Assembly: GCA_041581055.1 (NCBI GenBank)
Contig: JBFGCT010000082.1
Coordinates: 1 to 17,278 of the forward strand
DNA length: 17,278 bases
Reading direction: 5' to 3'
Origin: JBFGCT01 sp041581055
GTDB taxonomy: Bacteria > Actinomycetota > Acidimicrobiia > Acidimicrobiales > Ilumatobacteraceae
The position numbers and the translations under genes were made by a program. Below are positions 13,413 through 17,278 of the stretch, in pieces (positions within the stretch are counted from its first letter, which is position 1; each line of letters starts with the position of its first letter). Below the pieces are notes generated by a model. The model ran no database searches, was not told the origin of the DNA, and worked only from the letters and a program-made list of their open reading frames with translations.

Positions 13413-14798
13413 ATGCGCGTCGTCTTCGCCACCGCCGAGTTGTCCCCGGTCGCCGCCGTCGGCGGTCTCGCCGCCGCCGCCGCTGGGCTCGGCGTCGAGC
13501 TGCGCCGGGCCGGTGTGGAGCTCGAGCTGGTGATGCCGGACTACGGCGACGTGACGCTGGTCGACGAGACCGTGGTCGAGCTCGCCGTCCCGCCGTGGGT
13601 CGGCGCGGCGACGATCCGCCACGGCGTGCACCCGGTGGTCGGACCCCTGCATCTCGTGTCGGTGCCCGGCATGGCGCGTCCGCACCCGTACCTCACGCCG
13701 TCGGGCGAGGGCTGGCCGGACAACGACGAGCGCTTCTTCCGCTTCGCCCGCGCGGTCGCGGCGTACGTCGAGTCGCGTCCGCCCGACGTGTTGCACCTGA
13801 ACGACTGGCACACCGGCGCGGTGTTGGCGGGGCTGGCCGACCAGCCCCCGACCGTGTTGTCGATCCACAACCTCGCCTACCAGGGCGTGGCCGGCGGGGA
13901 GTGGCTGCACCTGATCGGGCCCCGGGCGCGCCATTTCGAGTGGTGGGGCGACACCAACCCGCTGTCGGGGGCCATCGCGCTCGCCGACCGGATCGTCGCC
14001 GTGTCGCCGAACTACGCGACGGAGATCCGCACGCCGGCGGGAGGGATGGGTCTGGACGGGCCGCTGCGACTGCGCGGCGAGGTCGTGATCGGGATCCTCA
14101 ACGGGATCGACACCGGCGTCTGGGACCCGGCGACCGACCAGCTCGTCGCCGAGACGTTCGACGCCACCACGCTCGACCGGCGAGCCGCCAACCGGGCCGC
14201 GCTGTCGGCGCGGGTCGGCTTCCCGGACGACGCCGTGCCGTTGGCGACGATCGTCACCCGACTGACGCACCAGAAGGGCGTCGATCTCGTCACGCCGCTC
14301 GTCCCGCTGCTCGACGAGATCCCCCTGCGACTCGCCGTCCTCGGCTCGGGCGACGCGGTCACCGCCGCCGAGCTCCACCGGCTGTCGGCGGCGCATCCGG
14401 ACGCGCTGGCGTTCGTCGAGGGGTACGACGAGGCGCTGTCGCACCTGATGTTCGCCGGGGGCGACGTGTTTCTCATGCCGAGCCGGTTCGAGCCCTGCGG
14501 TCTGACCCAGATGCAGGCGATGCGCTACGGCAACATCCCGGTGGTGACCGCGGTCGGCGGGCTCGTCGACACCGTGCCCGACGCCGACTGGGTCAAGTCG
14601 GGGCTCGGCTTCGTCGCCCGGCGGGCCGAGCCGACCGACCTCCTCGCCGCCTTGTTCCGCGCCGCCCGCCGAACGCGCGACAAGCGGCGCCGCGCCGCGC
14701 TCCAGAAGCGGATGATGGCCGTCGACTGGTCGTGGCGCGAGCCGGCCACGCGCTACGTCGAGCTGTACGAGGACCTCGTCGCCGCTGGCGGTCGTTGA
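13413..14798 (+). CDS. glgA: Glycogen/starch synthase-like GT5 glycosyltransferase
   Basis: A 461-aa GT-B-fold enzyme that transfers glucose from ADP-glucose to the non-reducing end of an alpha-1,4-glucan. Family blocks are LHLNDWHTG (127-134), IHNLAYQG (150-157), ILNGIDTGVWDP (227-238), TRLTHQKGVDL with Arg282 and Lys287 in the nucleotide-sugar region, and PSRFEPCGLTQMQAMRYG with Glu359. The N-terminal KTGGL motif is changed to AVGGL (15-19), so the lysine that contacts ADP-glucose in the E. coli enzyme (Lys15) is Ala here. I chose ATG 13413 because it begins the first beta-strand (MRVVFATAE); the two ATGs just upstream are out of frame. The next gene, 23 bases on, encodes the enzyme making its substrate. 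Some actinobacterial GlgA-like proteins (GlgM type) instead make maltose-1-phosphate, but those are a different (GT4) family, so GT5 is my preferred call. Confidence 0.9.
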   Translation: MRVVFATAELSPVAAVGGLAAAAAGLGVELRRAGVELELVMPDYGDVTLVDETVVELAVPPWVGAATIRHGVHPVVGPLHLVSVPGMARPHPYLTPSGEGWPDNDERFFRFARAVAAYVESRPPDVLHLNDWHTGAVLAGLADQPPTVLSIHNLAYQGVAGGEWLHLIGPRARHFEWWGDTNPLSGAIALADRIVAVSPNYATEIRTPAGGMGLDGPLRLRGEVVIGILNGIDTGVWDPATDQLVAETFDATTLDRRAANRAALSARVGFPDDAVPLATIVTRLTHQKGVDLVTPLVPLLDEIPLRLAVLGSGDAVTAAELHRLSAAHPDALAFVEGYDEALSHLMFAGGDVFLMPSRFEPCGLTQMQAMRYGNIPVVTAVGGLVDTVPDADWVKSGLGFVARRAEPTDLLAALFRAARRTRDKRRRAALQKRMMAVDWSWREPATRYVELYEDLVAAGGR

Positions 14799-14807
14799 CC
14801 GTTGCGG

Positions 14808-14813
14808 TACGTT
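14808..14813 (+). promoter_or_regulatory. Candidate -10 element TACGTT for glgC
   Basis: TACGTT lies in the 23-base gap between glgA and glgC, eight bases before the glgC ATG. It could give glgC a separate leaderless transcript in addition to read-through from glgA. Confidence 0.4.
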
Positions 14814-14821
14814 TGGCCGCA

Positions 14822-16051
14822 ATGCGATCCGAACCGAAAGTACTCGTCATCGTCCTCGCCGGCGGCGAGGGCAAGCGGCTGCAACCGCTGACCAACGACC
14901 GTGCCAAGCCGGCCGTTCCGTTCGCCGGCACCTATCGGATGATCGACTTCGCGCTGTCGAACTTCGCCAACGCGGACTACCGCAAGGTGATCGTGCTGAC
15001 GCAGTACAAGAGCCACAGCCTCGACCGGCACATCTCCCAGACCTGGAGCGTGTCGTCGATGTTCGACGATTACGTCACCGCCGTGCCGGCCCAGATGCGG
15101 CGCGGGCCCCACTGGTTCGCCGGGTCGGCCGACGCGATCTACCAGAACCTGAACCTGATCTACGACGAGGAACCGGACATCGTCTGCGTGTTCGGCGCCG
15201 ACCACATCTACCGGATGGACCCGCGCCAGATGGTCGAGGAGCACGGGCGGAGCGGCGCGGGGGTGACCGTCGCCGCCATCCCCGTGCCCAAGCACGAGGC
15301 CGTCGACTTCGGCGTCATCGAGTCCGACGCGGAGGGTCGGATCGTCGACTTCCACGAGAAGGTGGCGAACCCGCCGACCATGCCGGGCGACGACTCCCGC
15401 TGCCTGGCGAGCATGGGCAACTACGTGTTCGACACCAAGACCCTGATCGACGTCGTGACGCCCAAGGAGGACACCCACACCGACCTCGGCGGCGACGTCA
15501 TCCCCGCGCTGACCCGGTCCGGGGTCGCCCGGGTCTACGACTTCTCGCAGAACGTCGTCCCGGGCCAGTCCGAGCGCGAGCGCGGGTACTGGCGCGACGT
15601 CGGGACCCTCGACGCCTTCTGGTCGGCGAACATGGACCTGATCGCGCCGCTCCCGGTCTTCGACCTCTACAACGACCGGTGGCCGGTGTTCACCGGCCGC
15701 AAGGCGCTGCCGCCGGCGAAGGTCTCCGGCGGCCAGAGCGGGACGAACTCGTTCGTCGACGGCAGCCTGTTGTGTCAGGGCTCGATCATCTCGGGCTCGC
15801 GCGTCGAGCGCTCGATCATCGGACCGAGCTCACGTGTCCTCGACGACGCGCTGGTGACCGACTCGATCCTGTTCCCCGGGGTGCGTGTCGAGGCCGGGGC
15901 CCGGGTCCACCGGTGCATCATCGACAAGAACGTCACCGTGCCGGCGGGGACCGTGATCGGCGAGGACGCCGAACACGATCGCACCCGCTTCACGATCAGC
16001 GACGGCGGCATCGTCGTGATCGACAAGGGGCGGGTCATCGAGCCCGATTGA
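14822..16051 (+). CDS. glgC: Glucose-1-phosphate adenylyltransferase
   Basis: A 409-aa enzyme that makes ADP-glucose from glucose-1-phosphate and ATP, the committed step of bacterial glycogen synthesis. The nucleotide loop LAGGEGKRLQPLT (12-24) and RAKPAVPFAG (27-36) are at the N-terminus. AGSADAIYQN (100-109), GADHIYRMD with Asp127, the DFGV segment (162-165) and FHEKVANPP with Lys180 in the sugar-phosphate site follow. The C-terminal part shows the left-handed beta-helix pattern of hexapeptide-like repeats (SIISGSRVERSIIG, DSILFPGVRVEAGARV). Full length matches the family (about 400-430 aa). It is normally allosterically controlled by glycolytic intermediates. It stands right after glgA, so substrate supply and polymerisation are encoded together. 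Confidence 0.97.
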   Translation: MRSEPKVLVIVLAGGEGKRLQPLTNDRAKPAVPFAGTYRMIDFALSNFANADYRKVIVLTQYKSHSLDRHISQTWSVSSMFDDYVTAVPAQMRRGPHWFAGSADAIYQNLNLIYDEEPDIVCVFGADHIYRMDPRQMVEEHGRSGAGVTVAAIPVPKHEAVDFGVIESDAEGRIVDFHEKVANPPTMPGDDSRCLASMGNYVFDTKTLIDVVTPKEDTHTDLGGDVIPALTRSGVARVYDFSQNVVPGQSERERGYWRDVGTLDAFWSANMDLIAPLPVFDLYNDRWPVFTGRKALPPAKVSGGQSGTNSFVDGSLLCQGSIISGSRVERSIIGPSSRVLDDALVTDSILFPGVRVEAGARVHRCIIDKNVTVPAGTVIGEDAEHDRTRFTISDGGIVVIDKGRVIEPD

Positions 16052-16059
16052 GCGTCGGG

Positions 16060-16078
16060 CGCCGGCTATCTTCCGGCG
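16060..16078. terminator. Short hairpin at the glgC/LLM convergent junction
   Basis: CGCCGG (16060-16065) and CCGGCG (16073-16078) flank a seven-base loop exactly where the two convergent genes end, only 14 bases apart. There is no T-run, so termination function is only suggested by position. Confidence 0.3.
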
Positions 16079-17016
16079 AGCTCGGCGACCACCGGGGCGA
16101 ACGAGTCGATCTCGTCGGGCCCGACGATGACGTAGCTGAACCCGTACCGCTCCCGGCGCTCGAGCAGATCCTCGACGATCTTGTCCGGGCTCCCGACGAG
16201 CGCGAACGGCGAGTGCTCGACGACCGACTCGGCGGATCCGATCATCTGCGCGATGCCGGCGATCGTGGCGGCCCGGTCGTCGGTCACCGTGACGAAGAAG
16301 GTGCGGATGTTCATCTCGATGTTGATGAGGCGCTCGCCGGCCGCCTCGGCGACGACGGCGACCTTGTCGGTCACCGCCTCCGCCGTCATCGTGGCGATCG
16401 CCTCGGGCCCGATGACCCCGGCGTGGAGCGTGGCGTTGACGCCGACGATGTCGGCCTCGCGGGCGGCGATCGACAACACCCGCTTGCCGCCGCCGCCGAT
16501 GATCACCGGGGGGTGCGGCGCCTGCACCGGCTTGGGCAGCCCGTCGTACCCCGTGATCGTGTAGTGCTCGCCCTGGAAGGAGAACGGGCCCTCGGCCATC
16601 GCCCCCTTGATCACCGCCAACCCCTCGACGAAGCGGTCGATGCGCACGCCGGCCCGGTCGTAGGGCATCCCCGCCTGTTCGTAGTCCGAGATCATCCAGC
16701 CGGCGCCGAGGCCGATCTCCATCCGACCGTCGGACAACACGTCCATCGTCGCCAGCTCCTTCGCCAACACGACGGGATGCTTGTAGTCGTTGTCGAAGAC
16801 CAGCGCGCTGGCCCGCAACGCGGTGGTGTTCTCGAGGATCGACTGCATCGCCGGGACGGGCGCCAACTGGTCGCCGAAGTGATCGGGCATGGTGGCGATG
16901 TCGTATCCGTTGGCCTCGATTCGTCGGGCGGTCTCGACCCACTCCGCTCGGGTCGACGCGGTCGAGAGTTGGACGCCGAACCGGAATGGCCGGATGGGGA
17001 ACGGTGAGATTGGCAC
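16066..17016 (-). CDS. LLM-class oxidoreductase, TIGR03621-like (probably F420-dependent)
   Basis: A 316-aa luciferase-like TIM-barrel protein that would transfer hydride between a reduced flavin or coenzyme F420 and an unknown substrate. Evidence includes FRFGVQL (11-17), the segment MPDHFGDQLAPVPAM (43-57), the strand-turn MEIGLGAGWMISDYEQAGMPYD (99-120), and a phosphate-binding type PPVIIGGGGKRVL region. The pattern with DHxGDQLAPxPA is what I associate with the TIGR03621 (MSMEG_2516) F420 family, so F420 is more likely than FMN, but I cannot verify this. I start it at GTG 17016 because the longer open frame to 17166 adds an atypical Pro/Ala/Arg tail, and a TAGCTT hexamer sits 7 bases before this GTG. 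It converges on glgC. Confidence 0.88.
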   Translation of the reverse strand: MPISPFPIRPFRFGVQLSTASTRAEWVETARRIEANGYDIATMPDHFGDQLAPVPAMQSILENTTALRASALVFDNDYKHPVVLAKELATMDVLSDGRMEIGLGAGWMISDYEQAGMPYDRAGVRIDRFVEGLAVIKGAMAEGPFSFQGEHYTITGYDGLPKPVQAPHPPVIIGGGGKRVLSIAAREADIVGVNATLHAGVIGPEAIATMTAEAVTDKVAVVAEAAGERLINIEMNIRTFFVTVTDDRAATIAGIAQMIGSAESVVEHSPFALVGSPDKIVEDLLERRERYGFSYVIVGPDEIDSFAPVVAELAGR

Positions 17017-17023
17017 CCGCCCG

Positions 17024-17029
17024 AAGCTA
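17024..17029 (-). promoter_or_regulatory. Candidate -10 element TAGCTT for the LLM oxidoreductase
   Basis: TAGCTT is followed by seven bases and the GTG at 17016 on the minus strand. An 8-bp palindrome GAACGTTC (17043-17050) lies just upstream, near where a -35 box would fall. The 165-base stretch 17017-17181 otherwise holds no gene I can support. Confidence 0.4.
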
Positions 17030-17164
17030 GTGCCGTGACCGTGAACGTTCGGGGTGTCGACGTCGAGTCGAGTTCGTCGGTCGCAAGGCGCGGCGACGAC
17101 TGCGCAGCCTGGCCCTGCGGTGAGGAGCGGCAACGCCGCGAGCGGCGAACTCGGCCGGCGGAAC

Positions 17165-17182
17165 ACCGCAAACGTTTGCGGT
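17165..17182. promoter_or_regulatory. 18-bp perfect palindrome resembling a LacI-family operator
   Basis: ACCGCAAACGTTTGCGGT reads identically on both strands and has the central CG and the GCAAACGTTTGC core seen in PurR/CcpA-type LacI-family operators. It lies about 150 bases upstream of the LLM gene start and immediately after a possible leftward stop codon (17182-17184). It could be an operator for a neighbouring gene or a hairpin at a gene end. No LacI-type regulator gene is in the window. Confidence 0.45.
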
Positions 17183-17278
17183 CAGGGCACGAGTGCCGTG
17201 ATCTCGGAGTCGAACGCCAGTAGCTTGGGCGACCTGTGCGGATCGCAGGCTTGATTCCCCGCCTGGTGGCGGTCATCG
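17182..17278 (-). CDS. Possible C-terminal end of a leftward gene, truncated by the window
   Basis: One minus-strand frame is open from the right edge and stops with TGA at 17184-17182, ending in SPKLLAFDSEITALVP. Its 31 visible codons mostly end in G or C, as in neighbouring genes, and the peptide looks more protein-like than the other frames, which are Arg/Ser/Pro-rich. The piece is too short to recognise a family. Chance openness over 97 bases is common at this GC content. Confidence 0.3.
   Translation of the reverse strand, partial: DDRHQAGNQACDPHRSPKLLAFDSEITALVP

Noticed and set aside
10351..13533. Plus-strand open frame of over 1000 codons
   Set aside because: It is antisense to ppc, has an Arg/Val/Asp-biased composition typical of mirror frames, and ppc is unambiguous.
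13595..14821. Upstream extension of glgC into a fusion with glgA sequence
   Set aside because: The region is glgA read in the wrong frame. The glgC protein begins normally at ATG 14822 with the nucleotide loop near the N-terminus.
17017..17166. N-terminal extension of the LLM oxidoreductase to 17166
   Set aside because: The added 50 residues do not look like the family and contain no signal. The GTG at 17016 has a hexamer at the usual distance and begins close to the first barrel strand.

Overview
This 17.3 kb window is very GC-rich, with almost every codon ending in G or C, and it is densely packed with genes. No rRNA, tRNA, CRISPR array, phage gene or transposase was seen. Gene content fits a chromosomal segment of an actinobacterium: a ChoD-type cholesterol oxidase, a TIGR03621-like F420-type LLM oxidoreductase, mycobacterial-style sulfatases, and many -10 hexamers directly abutting start codons. 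An Acidimicrobiia/Ilumatobacter-like host is my guess from style, not something the sequence proves.

Layout. At 1-551 (+) is the 3' part of a DsrE-like protein, followed by a 7-bp tandem repeat and a ChoD-like GMC oxidoreductase (630-2318, +). A large hairpin (2342-2393) separates this from a long leftward run. Read in transcription order from right to left, that run is: a 63-aa orphan protein (13379-13188), phosphoenolpyruvate carboxylase (13158-10393), a SelW-like selenoprotein (10376-10107), an HSL-family esterase (10097-9243), a membrane-anchored four-Cys protein (9250-8597), an NTF2-like protein (8562-8092), a TauD/AtsK-type dioxygenase (8050-7220), an alpha/beta hydrolase (7185-6445), an MBL-fold alkylsulfatase-like protein (6445-4742) and a type I arylsulfatase (4745-2409). 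Divergent from the 63-aa gene is the glycogen pair glgA-glgC (13413-16051, +). It converges on an LLM-class oxidoreductase (17016-16066, -). At the right edge is an 18-bp perfect palindrome next to what may be the 3' end of another leftward gene.

Main discovery. The SelW-like gene is open only if an in-frame TGA at 10335-10337 is read as selenocysteine. It gives the family's Y-C-x-x-U motif, and the downstream mRNA can fold a hairpin of the shape and spacing described for bacterial SECIS elements. A conventional gene caller would report only a 69-aa fragment without the redox motif, starting at GTG 10316.

Other points. Four adjacent genes (dioxygenase, hydrolase, alkylsulfatase-like, arylsulfatase) look like an organosulfur/sulfate-ester scavenging cluster, with overlapping stop and start codons between the last three. 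The alkylsulfatase-like protein lacks much of the canonical metal motif. GlgA lacks the lysine of KTGGL. Eight genes have a TANNNT hexamer 6-9 nt before the start codon, which suggests mostly leaderless transcription.
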